The notes under the pieces are model-generated. The model was given only the letters and a program-made list of their open reading frames with translations, was not told where the DNA came from and searched no databases. The position numbers were made by a program, and so were the translations under genes. 64,000 nt of DNA, taken from contig NZ_JAHKKS010000002.1 of the NCBI RefSeq assembly GCF_019737615.1, positions 186,001 to 250,000 of the forward strand, in the 5' to 3' direction. This stretch comes from Sphingobium xanthum. GTDB lineage: Bacteria > Pseudomonadota > Alphaproteobacteria > Sphingomonadales > Sphingomonadaceae. This document shows positions 51,194 through 61,264 of the stretch, one piece after another (within the stretch, counting starts at the first letter, position 1; each line of letters opens with the position of its first letter).

Positions 51194-52390
51194 ATGCGCC
51201 TAATGAAGATCGTCGCGCCGCTGGCCTTGCTGGCGGCACCCACCCTGCCTGCCATCGCACAGAGCGCACCCGCCGTCGCGGCCGGCCCCTCGCCCGCCGT
51301 CATCGCCATGCGGCGGCAATGGCTCAATCCGGAGATCAACAGCTTCACCTTCCGCGACAATGCGCGGATGTTCGAAACGCGCGAGGTCAAACGGCGCGGA
51401 GCCGTCTGGCAATTGCCCCACGCAACCGGCTTCACCATGCCGAACGGCTATGACGCCTGGGCCGAGCGCACCTACACCAATGCCGTCCTCGTCATCCGCG
51501 ATGGCAAAATCCTGTTCGAGGATTATCGCAACCGCTCGGATGCGGGCACGCGCTTCATCAGCTTCTCCATGGCCAAGTCGATCACGGCGCTGCTGATGGG
51601 CATCGCGGTCGAAAAAGGCATGATCAAGTCGATCGACGATCCGGTCACGGCCTATCTGCCCGAGCTCAAGGGCGGTGGCTATGAAGGCGTCACGCTGCGC
51701 CACATCCTCCAGATGCGCTCGGGCGTGGACTATGAGGAGCGCTATGATTTCGGCGCCAATCCCAGCCCCGCCGCCGTGAACCACGAAAATGCCATCGTGC
51801 AAAACAAGGTGCGCTTCGCCGACTCCGCCCGCACGATCGGCCACAAGTGGGAGCAGGGCACGCACTTCAACTATGCGACGATCGACACCGCCGTGCTCGG
51901 CTGGACGCTCGAGCGCGCCACCGGACAGAAGCTCGCCGCCTTCACCCAGGCCAATCTCTGGGTGCCGGCCGGCATGGAGGCCGACGGCTACTGGCTCGCC
52001 GACGGCCCGGAAGGCGTCGGCCGCGAGCTTTCCGGCATGGGCTACAACGCCGTGCTCCGGGATTTCGGACGCCTCGGGCTGCTGATGCTCAACAATGGCA
52101 AGCGCGGCAATCGCCAGATCGTGCCGGCAAGCTGGCTCGCCCAGGCGACGACGATGCTGCCCATCCCTGTTGACTCGCCGGGGGGGTCGCGTGGCTATGG
52201 CTTCCAGTTCTGGCAGGTCGATGGAGAACCCGGCGCTTATGCCGCAGTGGGCCTTGCCGGGCAGATGATTTACGTTCATCCCGCGACCAAGACCGTGATC
52301 GTGAAGCTCAGCTACCACCCGCCCGCCGTCCCGGCGAGCGTCACGGCCGACACCATTCGCTATTTCAAAGCCATTACCGACCAACGCTGA
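51194..52390 (+). CDS. secreted serine hydrolase, beta-lactamase/esterase family
   Basis: A signal peptide (residues 1-23, ending PAIAQ) precedes a class C beta-lactamase-like fold of about 375 residues: SxxK motif in SFSMAKSITALL, the Tyr motif in FNYATIDTAV, and a late GLAGQMIYVHP replacing the KTG box. Such proteins are often esterases or peptidases rather than antibiotic-degrading enzymes. AGGAGAG supports ATG 51194. Confidence 0.87.
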   Translation: MRLMKIVAPLALLAAPTLPAIAQSAPAVAAGPSPAVIAMRRQWLNPEINSFTFRDNARMFETREVKRRGAVWQLPHATGFTMPNGYDAWAERTYTNAVLVIRDGKILFEDYRNRSDAGTRFISFSMAKSITALLMGIAVEKGMIKSIDDPVTAYLPELKGGGYEGVTLRHILQMRSGVDYEERYDFGANPSPAAVNHENAIVQNKVRFADSARTIGHKWEQGTHFNYATIDTAVLGWTLERATGQKLAAFTQANLWVPAGMEADGYWLADGPEGVGRELSGMGYNAVLRDFGRLGLLMLNNGKRGNRQIVPASWLAQATTMLPIPVDSPGGSRGYGFQFWQVDGEPGAYAAVGLAGQMIYVHPATKTVIVKLSYHPPAVPASVTADTIRYFKAITDQR

Positions 52391-52403
52391 CGGAGACCGA
52401 CCG

Positions 52404-52880
52404 ATGATCCCCGCCGACGCCATCATGCCCGGCCTCGAATTCGTTTATGAGGCCGAGGGCGCGCTCGATCCGCCCATTCCGATCGGCGAGACGATCGACG
52501 GCACGCGCCGCATCATCCCCATCCAGACCGGCGGCCGCGTCGAGGGTCCGCTTATCCGCGGCAGCCTCATCGGCAATGCGTCGGACTGGCAGCTGACGCG
52601 GCATGACGGCGTCACGGTGGCCGATGCCATTTATGCGATCCGCACCGACGATGATGTGGTCATCCAGATCCGTAATCGCGGTCTGCGCCATGGCCCGCCA
52701 GCGGTCATGGCCCGGCTCGCGGCGGGGGAAGTCGTCGACGCTCGGGACTATTATTTCCGCACCGTGCCGGAGTTCATCGCACCCAAGGGCCGCTATGAGT
52801 GGATGAACGAGAGCATCTTCGTCTGCTCCGGCGCGCGCTTCGCGGCGGGGATCAAGCTCTGGGTCTGGCGGGTGACCTGA
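52404..52880 (+). CDS. DUF3237 family protein
   Basis: This 158-residue soluble protein matches the DUF3237 barrel (FVYEAEGALDPPIPIGETID, GTRRIIPIQTGGRVEGPLIR, GSLIGNASDWQLTRHDG, VPEFIAPKGRYEWMNES). These proteins are common beside oxidoreductase genes in aromatic-degrading bacteria; function is unknown. It starts 13 bases after the hydrolase and is probably cotranscribed. Confidence 0.85.
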   Translation: MIPADAIMPGLEFVYEAEGALDPPIPIGETIDGTRRIIPIQTGGRVEGPLIRGSLIGNASDWQLTRHDGVTVADAIYAIRTDDDVVIQIRNRGLRHGPPAVMARLAAGEVVDARDYYFRTVPEFIAPKGRYEWMNESIFVCSGARFAAGIKLWVWRVT

Positions 52881-52898
52881 AGCTTTCCCCCCTTCCCT

Positions 52899-52926
52899 CG
52901 TCATCCCGGCGAAAGCTGGGATGACG
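52899..52926. repeat. palindromic intergenic repeat / possible terminator
   Basis: CGTCATCCC and GGGATGACG form a perfect 9-bp stem with a 10-base loop (GGCGAAAGCT). This sequence type is dispersed in many sphingomonads and can also end the upstream transcript. Confidence 0.65.
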
Positions 52927-52972
52927 GTCGGAACCGGTTGCACAAAGCCACCGACTGCCCCATCTTCGCGCC

Positions 52973-53989
52973 ATGACCAAGCTCAGCTTCCTCGATCTCG
53001 TCAATGTCCGCGAGGGCGAAACCAGCGCCGATGCGATCCGTCGCGTCGGCCCCCTCGCCGCGCATGTCGAGGCGCATGGCTATCATCGCTACTGGATCGC
53101 CGAGCATCACGGCATGACCGGGGTCGCCGCCGCCGCAACCTCGCTCATCATTGCCGAGGCCGGCCGCACGACCAGCCGTATTCGCATCGGATCGGGCGGC
53201 ATCATGCTGCCCAATCATTCGCCGCTGGTGATCGCCGAGCAGTTCGGCACGCTGGACGCGCTGTTCCCCGATCGCATCGATCTCGGCCTCGGCCGTGCGC
53301 CCGGCGCCGACAATCGCGTCGCGCGGGCTTTGCGGCGGGATTTCATGCAGGAAGCCGAGGAATTTCCCCGCAACGTCGTCGAGCTGCGCGCGCATTTCAC
53401 GGGCGATCCCGATCTCGGCCTGATCGCCGTGCCCGGCCGCGGCGCGCAGGTCGAGATGTGGATTCTCGGCTCCAGCCTGTTCGGCGCGCAACTCGCCGCC
53501 GCGCTCGGCATGCCCTATGCCTTCGCCTCGCATTTCGCGCCCGATCTGCTGGACGAGGCGCTCGAAATCTACCGCCGCGATTTCCGCCCGTCGCAGCATC
53601 TGCGCGAGCCCTATGCCGCCGCCGCGCTCAGCGCCGTGGCCGCCGATACGACGGAGGAAGGCATCTTCATCGCCAGCTCGATCATCCAGAATTTCGTGGC
53701 GCTGCGCACCGGCCGGCCCGGCCGCCTGCCGCCGCCACAGGAAAATTACATCGAGACTCTCGATCCCGCGATCAGCGGCATGCTGGCGCACACGCTGCAA
53801 TGCTCCGCCTTCGGCTCGGTCGAGGATGTGACCCAAGGCCTGCGCCGCTTCATCAAACGCACGCAGGTGGACGAAGTGATCGTCCATAGCCCGGCCTACG
53901 ATCCCGAAGTGCGGATGAAATCGGTTGCGCTGATCGCCAAGGCGTTCGAAGGCGTCGAACAGGCGACGCCCGCCAGCCAGGATCGCTGA
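52973..53989 (+). CDS. LLM-class flavin-dependent oxidoreductase
   Basis: The luciferase-like monooxygenase fold is recognised by HGYHRYWIAEHHGMTGVAAA, IRIGSGGIMLPNHSPLVIAE, QFGTLDALFPDRIDLGLGRA and PGADNRVARALRRD. The 338 residues match the MsnO8/YhbW-like group, whose substrates are largely unknown. It would use reduced FMN supplied by a separate reductase. Confidence 0.88.
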   Translation: MTKLSFLDLVNVREGETSADAIRRVGPLAAHVEAHGYHRYWIAEHHGMTGVAAAATSLIIAEAGRTTSRIRIGSGGIMLPNHSPLVIAEQFGTLDALFPDRIDLGLGRAPGADNRVARALRRDFMQEAEEFPRNVVELRAHFTGDPDLGLIAVPGRGAQVEMWILGSSLFGAQLAAALGMPYAFASHFAPDLLDEALEIYRRDFRPSQHLREPYAAAALSAVAADTTEEGIFIASSIIQNFVALRTGRPGRLPPPQENYIETLDPAISGMLAHTLQCSAFGSVEDVTQGLRRFIKRTQVDEVIVHSPAYDPEVRMKSVALIAKAFEGVEQATPASQDR

Positions 53990-54008
53990 CGGGCTTCACC
54001 CCGGTCGC

Positions 54009-54839
54009 TCAGGCCGGCTGGAGCTCCGGCCCGAACATGGCTCGCATCCTCGCGAGATAATGATCCTCGGACGTCGTCCAGCGCAGGTCCGACAGCAGCT
54101 GCGTATCCGCCCCGGCGGGATAGCGCAGACGATTTCCGGCCTCCGTCGCCGCGCGCCAGGTCGCCTCGGCAACCTCAGCCTCGGTGCAATAGGCTGTGGG
54201 ATAATTCGCCATCTTGCCGAAACAGGCTTGCGCAAATGCGCCATAGTCCGCCGGGATCAGCCCCTGCATACGGTCGCCGCCATTGGCCGTGAAGCTGGTG
54301 GTCGGCGCATAGCCCGGCTCGACCAGACGCGCGCGAAGGCCGAATGAGGCCAGTTCGTAGGAGAGCGATTCCGTGAAGCCCTCCACCGCCCATTTGCTCG
54401 CGGCATAGATGGCGACGAGCGCAGGCGGCGCGATCGCCGCGCTGGAAGTCACGTTGATCACTGTGCCATGACCCTGGTGGCGAAATTGCGGAATGATGGC
54501 GCGACAGGCCGCGAACACGCCAAAGCTGTTGGTCTCGAAAATCTCGCGCACGATATGGTCAGGCGTCGCCTCGACAACCGAGGCGAGGCCGATGCCGGCA
54601 TTGTTGACCACCACTTCGATCGTACCGAAAGCCGCAACGCCCTCGGCGATGGCGGCCGCGATGCTATCGCTGTCCGTCACATCGAGCGGAAGGACTTTGA
54701 GCCGATCAGACGGCGGGAAAAGACTGGCGTCAGGGCGACGCATCGTGGCGATGACGTTCCAGCCACGCTCTAGGAACAGGCTGGCCATCGCCTTGCCGTA
54801 GCCGGACGAGGTGCCGGTGATGAGGATCGTCTTGGACAT
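54009..54839 (-). CDS. short-chain dehydrogenase/reductase
   Basis: A classical SDR of 276 residues: NADP-binding TGTSSGYG at residues 9-16, NNAG, catalytic Ser region VTSSAAIAPPALVAI and YAASK. It is divergent from an AraC-type gene, a common pairing in which the regulator controls the SDR. Substrate is unknown. Confidence 0.9.
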   Translation of the reverse strand: MSKTILITGTSSGYGKAMASLFLERGWNVIATMRRPDASLFPPSDRLKVLPLDVTDSDSIAAAIAEGVAAFGTIEVVVNNAGIGLASVVEATPDHIVREIFETNSFGVFAACRAIIPQFRHQGHGTVINVTSSAAIAPPALVAIYAASKWAVEGFTESLSYELASFGLRARLVEPGYAPTTSFTANGGDRMQGLIPADYGAFAQACFGKMANYPTAYCTEAEVAEATWRAATEAGNRLRYPAGADTQLLSDLRWTTSEDHYLARMRAMFGPELQPA

Positions 54840-54867
54840 GAGAAATCTCCTTTCGAGACCCTCAGCA

Positions 54868-54895
54868 TAGACATTGCCTCAAGATGATCTATAAT
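54868..54895 (+). promoter_or_regulatory. sigma-70 promoter of the AraC-type gene
   Basis: TAGACA (54868-54873), a 16-base spacer and a perfect TATAAT (54890-54895) lie about 20 bases before the ATG at 54915, giving a short leader of about 13 bases. Confidence 0.65.
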
Positions 54896-54914
54896 GTTAA
54901 ATCCATGAAACATT

Positions 54915-55847
54915 ATGGATCGTCCAATGGACCCTCTCAGTGACGTCATCTCGCTCCTCCGGCCTCATGCGGCGGTTTCGAAGCCGATCAGTGCGCGCGG
55001 GCATTGGGGCGTGCGCTACGCAGCCTATCGCCGACCGGGCTTTGCGCTGGTGATGAAGGGGGCCTGCTGGCTTTCGCTGGAGGGCGCACAGCCCGTTCGA
55101 TTGGACGAAGGCGATTTCATCCTGCTCCCTGCAACCCCCGCCTTTCGCATGTCCAGCGAACCCGGAGTTCCTTGCGTCGATCAGTTGCCATCTGATGCCC
55201 CGGTGCGCCATGGCGATCCTGATGGCGAGCCGGATGTCGCGCTATTCGGCGGCGCGTTCGAGATTTACGGGGTCAATGCACCGCTGCTGCTGGGGCTTCT
55301 GCCGGCGACGATCCACATTCGCGCAGGCAGCGCGACAGGACGGCTCGGTCAAATTATCGCGCTACTTGGCGACGAATGCGCTGCGGAGCGGCCTGGCGCC
55401 GACATGATCGTCGATCGCCTGCTCGAAATCCTCCTGGTCGAGTGCCTGCGCTGGCGCGAGACCGATGGGCACGATCTGCCGGCCGGCCTGCTGGCGGGCT
55501 TGCGCGATCCCGGTCTGGCGCGCGCTCTGCGCGCCATTCATGCGGATGTCCGTGCCGGATGGCAGGTGGAGACGCTGGCAAAGCTTGCCGGCATGTCGCG
55601 ATCGGCCTTCGCCGCGCGCTTCGCGCAGATACTCGGCTGCGCCCCCATCGAATATCTGGCGCGCTGGCGAATGGCATTGGCGCAGGATGCTCTGGCACGC
55701 GGCAACACGACGCTCGATCGCATTGCCGACACGATCGGCTATGAATCGGCCAGCGCTTTCAGCACGGCCTTTCGTCGGCGCATGGGATGCTCGCCCGGCC
55801 TCTATGCCCGCACGCACCGGAATGCCGCATCAGCAGTGCTCCAATAG
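54915..55847 (+). CDS. AraC-family regulator (cupin_6 type)
   Basis: The N-domain is an AraC-type cupin (GHWGVRYAAYRRPGFALVMK, LDEGDFILLPATPAFRM), and the C-domain a double HTH (VETLAKLAGMSRSAFAARFA, LDRIADTIGYESASAFSTAF, RRRMGCSPGLY). The 310 residues match regulators of oxidoreductase genes. ATG 54915 or 54927 may be used; neither has a clear ribosome site, in line with a near-leaderless transcript. Its likely target is the divergent SDR gene. Confidence 0.87.
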   Translation: MDRPMDPLSDVISLLRPHAAVSKPISARGHWGVRYAAYRRPGFALVMKGACWLSLEGAQPVRLDEGDFILLPATPAFRMSSEPGVPCVDQLPSDAPVRHGDPDGEPDVALFGGAFEIYGVNAPLLLGLLPATIHIRAGSATGRLGQIIALLGDECAAERPGADMIVDRLLEILLVECLRWRETDGHDLPAGLLAGLRDPGLARALRAIHADVRAGWQVETLAKLAGMSRSAFAARFAQILGCAPIEYLARWRMALAQDALARGNTTLDRIADTIGYESASAFSTAFRRRMGCSPGLYARTHRNAASAVLQ

Positions 55848-55863
55848 CGCCACCGAGACCTTT

Positions 55864-56520
55864 TCAGCCGTAGCGCTCCTCGGCCCACGGGTCACCGCGC
55901 ATATGATAGCCGTTCACTTCCCAGAAGCCGGCCTTGTCCGCGCCGAGCAGCTCGATGCCGCTGATCCACTTGGCGCTTTTCCAGAAATAGAGATGCGGGA
56001 TGACCAGCCGTGCCGGGCCGCCATGCTCGCGGGTCAGCGGCTCGCCCTGCCAGCCATGCGCCACCAGTGCATCCGGTGCCGCGAAATCGGCGAGCGGCAC
56101 GTTCGTCGTGTAGCCGTCATAGCCGTGCAGCATGACGAATGCGGCCTCGTCGCGCGGCATGACCAGATCGAGCAGATCGCGCGTCGAGACACCGGACCAG
56201 TCATTGTCGTAGCGCGACCAGGTCGTGACGCAATGAATGTCGGTGCGAAGGTTCGTCTGCGGCAGCGCCATGAAGGCCTCCCAGTCCAGCGTCACCGGAT
56301 GCTCGACCATCCCGCCGATCTTGAGCCGCCAGCGCTCGTGCGAAACATCCGGCTGACGGCCCAGATCGAGCACCGGCCAGTCGCGCACCAGATGCTGGCC
56401 GGGCGGCAGGCGTTCATCCTCCGGCCGCGAGACGGCGCCGGTCAGGAACTTCTGCTCGCTGGCCCAGCGCTGTTTGGAGCGGGTCAGCTTGCTGTCGGGC
56501 GGTGGCGTGTCGTCGTCCAT
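55864..56520 (-). CDS. sulfite-oxidase-like molybdopterin oxidoreductase
   Basis: The 218 residues match the sulfite oxidase/YedY molybdopterin fold: [40 protein letters not shown], the molybdenum-binding Cys in [17 protein letters not shown], and [19 protein letters not shown]. There is no Tat signal, so it should be cytoplasmic. ATG 56520 has GGAG 6 bases upstream and is preferred to a TTG at 56601. Substrate is unknown. Confidence 0.85.
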   Translation of the reverse strand: MDDDTPPPDSKLTRSKQRWASEQKFLTGAVSRPEDERLPPGQHLVRDWPVLDLGRQPDVSHERWRLKIGGMVEHPVTLDWEAFMALPQTNLRTDIHCVTTWSRYDNDWSGVSTRDLLDLVMPRDEAAFVMLHGYDGYTTNVPLADFAAPDALVAHGWQGEPLTREHGGPARLVIPHLYFWKSAKWISGIELLGADKAGFWEVNGYHMRGDPWAEERYG

Positions 56521-56600
56521 GGCCTGCTCCAATGAGGACATCCGCCGAGGAAGATCGGTGATCCGCTCGTTTCGGGCAAGTGCATCCAGCGCAGCAGACA

Positions 56601-56624
56601 AAGGAAAAGGGGCCGAAGCCCCTT
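56601..56624 (-). terminator. intrinsic terminator of the GMC oxidoreductase gene
   Basis: AAGGGGC-TTCG-GCCCCTT on the minus strand, a UUCG-type tetraloop hairpin, runs into TTTTCCTTT. It lies 26 bases after the stop codon and separates the catabolic block from the molybdopterin oxidoreductase gene. Confidence 0.8.
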
Positions 56625-56649
56625 CCCCAATTCCAAATGACAGGCCGGA

Positions 56650-58308
56650 TCAGGCCGGCGCCAGTTCCTTGGCGTCTTCCAGAATCATCTGCGATCCCTT
56701 CTCGCCGATCATGATCGTGGCGGCATTGGTGTTGCCCGAGACGATCTTGGGCATGATCGAGGCATCGACCACGCGCAGGCCCTGCACGCCATGGACGCGC
56801 AGGCGGGCGTCCACCACGGCCTTGGGGTCGCTGCCCATGCGCGCCGTGCCGACGGCATGATAGAGCGTGCCGCCCGCGACCTGCGCATAGAAGAACATCT
56901 GGTCGTCGGTCTCGCCGAACGGATCGGGACCGGCGAGATATTTGGCGACCGAAGGCTGCTGCCAGATCTTGCGGATCAGCTTGAGCTGCGTGACCGCCAT
57001 CTGCTGGTCGGCCTTGTCGTCCAGATAGTTCGGCACGATCTTCGGCGTCACGAGGCCGTCCGGTGACTTGGCGTGGATCGATCCGCGCGATTCCGGGCGA
57101 AGCTGGCAGGGGTTCGAGGCGAGGCCCGGCTCCTTCTCCAGCGCGAGCTGCTGCTTGGCGTTCAGGACCTCGAGGTCCATCGAAGCGGCCATGGTGTGGA
57201 TCTGGATATCCGGCGATTCCAGTCCCTCGCGCGAGCGCACGAAGGCGCAGCCATGGGCCACGGCGTAGCTCAGCAGGCCTTTGCGGGTGAGGCCATATTT
57301 CAGCACCTGACCCACCAGCGGCAGCCCGCTCGCCATCGAGTTGACCGAAGGCGTGCCCGGCTTCAGGCGGGCCTGGCAGCCGATCATATAGTGATCCTGC
57401 ATGTTCTCGCCGACGCCGGGCAGCTCGTGGATGAGCGGCACGCCGAGCGACTGGAGCAGCGCGCCCTGGCCGATGCCCGAGACTTCGAGCAGCTTGGGGC
57501 TTTCGACCGCGCCGGCCGCGAGGATGACTTCCTTGCGCACGCGCACGATCCGCGTGCGGTCATGCTGCTTATACTCCACGCCGACGGCGCGCTTGCCCTC
57601 GAAGAGGATGCGCGTCGTCATGGCGCGCAGCTCGACCGTGAGGTTCGTGCGGTCCATCACCGGGTGCAGGAAGGCGACCGCTGCCGAACAGCGCCTGCCG
57701 TTCTTCGCGGTCATCTGGAACCAGCTGGAGCCTTCCTGATCGCCGTCATTGAGGTCGTCCTTGTACGCAATGCCGGCCTCGACGCAGGCATCGATCAGCG
57801 CCTTGCTGACCGGGTGCTGCTCGGGGAAGTCGGAGACGGCGAGTTCGCCGCCGGTGCCGTGCGTCGGGATCGCGCCGCGCTGCTGGTCTTCGCTCTTCTT
57901 GAAGAGCGGCAGCACGTCGTCCCACGACCAGCCTTCATTGCCCATCTGGCGCCAGCCGTCATAGTCGGCCGACTGGCCACGGACGTAGAGCATGCCATTG
58001 AGCGACGAGGAGCCGCCAAGCACCTTGCCCTTGGGCCATTTGTGCGGGCGGCCGCCCGATCCCTCGTCCACCTCGGTCTCGTAGAGCCAGTTGACCTTCG
58101 GGTCGTTCAGCGTCTTGCCGAAGCCGATCGGGATATGGATCATCATGTTCGACCAGAACTGGCCGAGCTCGCGCGTCGGCCTGTCGTCGCCGCCGGCTTC
58201 CAGCAGGACGACCTGCGTGTTCTTGTCCGCCGACAGACGGTTGGCGAGCACGCAGCCCGCGCTGCCCGCGCCGACGATCACATAATCGACAGTCACTTCA
58301 TCAGCCAT
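56650..58308 (-). CDS. GMC-family FAD-dependent alcohol dehydrogenase
   Basis: The 552 residues have the GMC start [40 protein letters not shown], the second signature [17 protein letters not shown], and the C-terminal catalytic His/Asn region ([26 protein letters not shown]). Relatives oxidise choline, aliphatic alcohols, polyethylene glycol or lignin-model side-chain alcohols. Its place downstream of a LigW-like gene favours an aromatic or side-chain alcohol (inference). Confidence 0.9.
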   Translation of the reverse strand: MADEVTVDYVIVGAGSAGCVLANRLSADKNTQVVLLEAGGDDRPTRELGQFWSNMMIHIPIGFGKTLNDPKVNWLYETEVDEGSGGRPHKWPKGKVLGGSSSLNGMLYVRGQSADYDGWRQMGNEGWSWDDVLPLFKKSEDQQRGAIPTHGTGGELAVSDFPEQHPVSKALIDACVEAGIAYKDDLNDGDQEGSSWFQMTAKNGRRCSAAVAFLHPVMDRTNLTVELRAMTTRILFEGKRAVGVEYKQHDRTRIVRVRKEVILAAGAVESPKLLEVSGIGQGALLQSLGVPLIHELPGVGENMQDHYMIGCQARLKPGTPSVNSMASGLPLVGQVLKYGLTRKGLLSYAVAHGCAFVRSREGLESPDIQIHTMAASMDLEVLNAKQQLALEKEPGLASNPCQLRPESRGSIHAKSPDGLVTPKIVPNYLDDKADQQMAVTQLKLIRKIWQQPSVAKYLAGPDPFGETDDQMFFYAQVAGGTLYHAVGTARMGSDPKAVVDARLRVHGVQGLRVVDASIMPKIVSGNTNAATIMIGEKGSQMILEDAKELAPA

Positions 58309-58434
58309 GTTCTTGTCTTTCCTCTCTCCCGGCGCGCCGAACAGCGCGCGCGACCCAGACTCACCGCCCGACTACAGGGACGTTTTCGAACAAAGTCAAC
58401 AAGTGGCGCCGGATCGCCCGCATGTCCGGCCGGG

Positions 58435-60054
58435 TCAGATCGGCTCGCCGGCCGCCCGCGCCCGTTCCAGCATCAATGCCTCATCCTTGCGCACCCGCAG
58501 GGCGAGGACAAGCAGGAGGATGACGATCGGGATGGCGACCCAGTTGACGCTTAGGATCGCAGCGCGCAGGTCGCCGCCCGTGGCGTCCGACACCATGCCG
58601 ACCAGATACGGTCCGATGCCCAGGCCGAAAATGGTCGAGACGATCAGATAGGTGCTGGCGCAGATACCGCGCATCCTCGGCAGCACGAGGCCATATATCA
58701 GCGAATAGAGCGGCGGAATCCAGCAGGTGAGGATGATGCTGTAGAGCACGAAGCGCGTGTAGAAGCCGGCCGTGTCGGCCGCATGATAGGTCCAGATGCC
58801 GACGATGGGCGAGAGACCGAGCGCGAACAGGGTGAGATAGACCCGCCCCCTGAGCGGCAGGACCTTGTCGAACCAGTCGGACAGCGGCCCGGCGATCATC
58901 GGCCCGAGGACCCCGATCGCCAGCGACAGCATCCCGAAGACGACGCCGGTCTCGGCCGGCGAGGTGCCATAGGTCTTCATGATGAAGGTCGGCGTGAAGC
59001 CCATGATTCCGTAATTGATGACCGTCTGCAGCGCGCCGACAGCCATGCCGATCATCAGCGAAGGCGAGCCGACCATCACGCGATAAGTTGGCTTGTCGGC
59101 CAGGCTGAGCCCCTGCAGCAGGTTGAAGATGACGATGATGCCAAAGCCCATCACGCCCCACTGCAGCAGATGGGGATTGATCGCGACGCCGCCCACCACG
59201 AGCGGCGGGCGCGGCGAGAAGGAGGATGTTAGGTGTACGATGAAAGCCATCAGCGCGACGACCACGACGATCACCCCGATATTGGCGGTCCAGTGCCGTG
59301 TCGGCGCACCGCGCGCGGCGAGGCTCAGGAAATTCGTGCCCGGCGTCACTGATCCGAGCAGCGCGAAGCTGGCCCTGAACGGCGCGGGATCGCGCGGCGT
59401 CTCGACCCCGTCCATCAGGCCGCGCCGCGGCTCTCTCAGGCCCCAGAGCAGGATTGCGAGGATGAAGCCGGGCAGAGAGGCCAGCAGGAACGCGAATTGC
59501 CAGCCCGAGAAGCCCCCGGGTGCCCCGCCGCCGGCATAGCGCGTGTCCCACCATTCCGCCGCTACCCCGCCCAGCACGTTGGAGAGACCAAGGCCGACCG
59601 CGATCGCCGAGGCAATGACCCCCATGACCAGACCACGCCGCTGTTTGGGGAAATAGTCGAACAGCAGGGAAGTCCCCGCGGGCGATGTCGCCCCCTCGCC
59701 AATGCCGACGCCGAGGCGCGAGATGGCGAGCATGGCAAAGCCGCTGGCGAAGGCGGCGAGACCGGCGGCAAGCGACCAGAAGCCGATCGCAATCGACAGG
59801 ATGCGCGTGCGGACCCAGCCGTCGGACAGGCGCCCGAGCGGCAGCGAGAACAGGGCATAGAAGAGCGCGAAAACGGTGCCGTAGAGCAGCCCCATCTCCG
59901 CGTCGCCGATTTCCAGATCCGCCTTGATGCGCGGTGCCAGAATCGCGAGGATATTGCGATCCAGCAGCGACAGTGCATTGGTGAGTGCCACCAGCGCCAG
60001 CGCATACCAGGCCGTACCGGTGACCCGGCGTGCCATCACCGGGTCGGCACTCAC
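58435..60054 (-). CDS. MFS transporter (spinster-like)
   Basis: About 12 membrane helices are visible, with MFS loop motifs LPLGRLSDGWVRTRI and RLGVGIGEGATSPAGTSLLF. The frame is open to 60210, but that part is antiphase to the decarboxylase gene. GTG 60054 overlaps the decarboxylase stop in a GTGA arrangement and begins the protein (SADPVMARRV) just before TM1; ATG 60036 is an alternative. The coupling suggests import of the decarboxylase substrate or export of a related compound. Confidence 0.85.
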   Translation of the reverse strand: MSADPVMARRVTGTAWYALALVALTNALSLLDRNILAILAPRIKADLEIGDAEMGLLYGTVFALFYALFSLPLGRLSDGWVRTRILSIAIGFWSLAAGLAAFASGFAMLAISRLGVGIGEGATSPAGTSLLFDYFPKQRRGLVMGVIASAIAVGLGLSNVLGGVAAEWWDTRYAGGGAPGGFSGWQFAFLLASLPGFILAILLWGLREPRRGLMDGVETPRDPAPFRASFALLGSVTPGTNFLSLAARGAPTRHWTANIGVIVVVVALMAFIVHLTSSFSPRPPLVVGGVAINPHLLQWGVMGFGIIVIFNLLQGLSLADKPTYRVMVGSPSLMIGMAVGALQTVINYGIMGFTPTFIMKTYGTSPAETGVVFGMLSLAIGVLGPMIAGPLSDWFDKVLPLRGRVYLTLFALGLSPIVGIWTYHAADTAGFYTRFVLYSIILTCWIPPLYSLIYGLVLPRMRGICASTYLIVSTIFGLGIGPYLVGMVSDATGGDLRAAILSVNWVAIPIVILLLVLALRVRKDEALMLERARAAGEPI

Positions 60055-61103
60055 AGCTTGAACACCCGCTCGGCGTTGGTCTGCATCAGCTTCTTCTTGG
60101 TCTCGAGCGGGATGTCGAGATTGTCGTGCGTGCGCACTTCGTCGGCCACGAACTCGTAGGGATAGTCCATCGCATACATGACGCGGTCTTCGCCCAGCTG
60201 GTCGATGCACAGCTTGATCGCGAGTTCGCAGGCCATGCCGCTGGTCGTCACGCAGACATTGTTGCGCATATAGTGGAACAGGTCGTGCTGGAGCGGCTTC
60301 AAGCGCGGATAGCGCTGCGAACGCACGCTGGCATTGTGCATGTAGTTCATGCGGAACAGCCAGTAGGGGATCGCCTCGCCGCCATGGCCGACGCAGACGG
60401 TCAGGTCCGGATAGCGATCGAACACGCCCGAGGTCATCACGCGCAGCAGATGATAGCCGGTCTCGACGCCGAAGCCGAACAAGGCGCCGTCCAGCCCCGC
60501 CTCGACCATGCCGGCTATCATGTTGTCCGGTGGCGATTGCGGATGAATGTAGAGCGGCAGGTCATTGTCGACGCAGGCGCGCAGGATCGGATCGAACTGC
60601 TCCTCGTCGAGATAATGCCCCTTGGTGTGGCTGTTGACCATCACGCCCTTGAAACCGAGCTCATTCTTGCCGCGCGCGATCTCGGCGACGGACCAGGCCG
60701 GGTCCTGCGGCACGATCGAGACCATGCCGACATAGCGCGTCGGGTGCCGCTCGACGGCGTCCTTCAGCACGTTGTTGGCATGGGACACCAGCGTCTTGGC
60801 CTCATCCGCCTCGAACACCTGCCCGCCAGGGGACGTCATGGAGAGGATCGCGACGTCGATACCGGTCTCGTCCATCGCCTGAAGGCGCAACGTGTCGAGA
60901 TCGAGCAGGCGATCGCGGATGAACTGGGTCCGCTCGGAAGGCGAGGTGCCGTAAAAGCCCCAGAGCGAGGCCGTAGCCTTGTCCGCTCTGCCCTCTTTCA
61001 CGAGCTTGAGATAGGCGTCGAGCTGCTCGCGCGTGCCGAAGGCCTCTTCCGTCGCGATGCGCAGATAGCCCCGGTCGCCGCCGGTCTTCAGTTCATGGGT
61101 CAC
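60051..61103 (-). CDS. LigW-like amidohydrolase-family decarboxylase
   Basis: This metal-dependent decarboxylase is closest, as I recall it, to LigW (5-carboxyvanillate decarboxylase) of Sphingobium/Novosphingobium. From GTG 61103 (GGAG 6 bases before) there are 350 residues: metal ligand Glu19 in YLRIATEEAFG, Arg58 in SPSERTQF, His187 in LPLYIHPQSPP, His in VCVGHGGEA, and the metal Asp in VMYAMDYPYEF. LigW acts after cleavage of 5,5'-dehydrodivanillate and gives vanillate. A resorcylate-type substrate is the main alternative. Confidence 0.87.
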   Translation of the reverse strand: MTHELKTGGDRGYLRIATEEAFGTREQLDAYLKLVKEGRADKATASLWGFYGTSPSERTQFIRDRLLDLDTLRLQAMDETGIDVAILSMTSPGGQVFEADEAKTLVSHANNVLKDAVERHPTRYVGMVSIVPQDPAWSVAEIARGKNELGFKGVMVNSHTKGHYLDEEQFDPILRACVDNDLPLYIHPQSPPDNMIAGMVEAGLDGALFGFGVETGYHLLRVMTSGVFDRYPDLTVCVGHGGEAIPYWLFRMNYMHNASVRSQRYPRLKPLQHDLFHYMRNNVCVTTSGMACELAIKLCIDQLGEDRVMYAMDYPYEFVADEVRTHDNLDIPLETKKKLMQTNAERVFKL

Positions 61104-61133
61104 GTCTCTCTCCTCACCCAGCATATACTCGAA

Positions 61134-61244
61134 CCGTTCGTGCTGAGTAGGGACTGAGCTTGTCGAAGTCCCGTATCGAAGCACCGCAGAACAACCCTTC
61201 GATACGCCGCTTCGACAAGCTCAGCAGCTACTCAGGGCGAACGG
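61134..61244. repeat. long imperfect palindromic repeat before the decarboxylase gene
   Basis: Two 48-base arms (61134-61181 and 61197-61244) are inverted copies with about eight mismatches in three small blocks, around a 15-base loop. The common core CTGAGCTTGTCGAAG is the well-known sphingomonad dispersed repeat. It lies between the aldehyde dehydrogenase stop and the decarboxylase start. Confidence 0.85.
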
Positions 61245-61264
61245 ATTTCTCTTGATCTCCAGCC

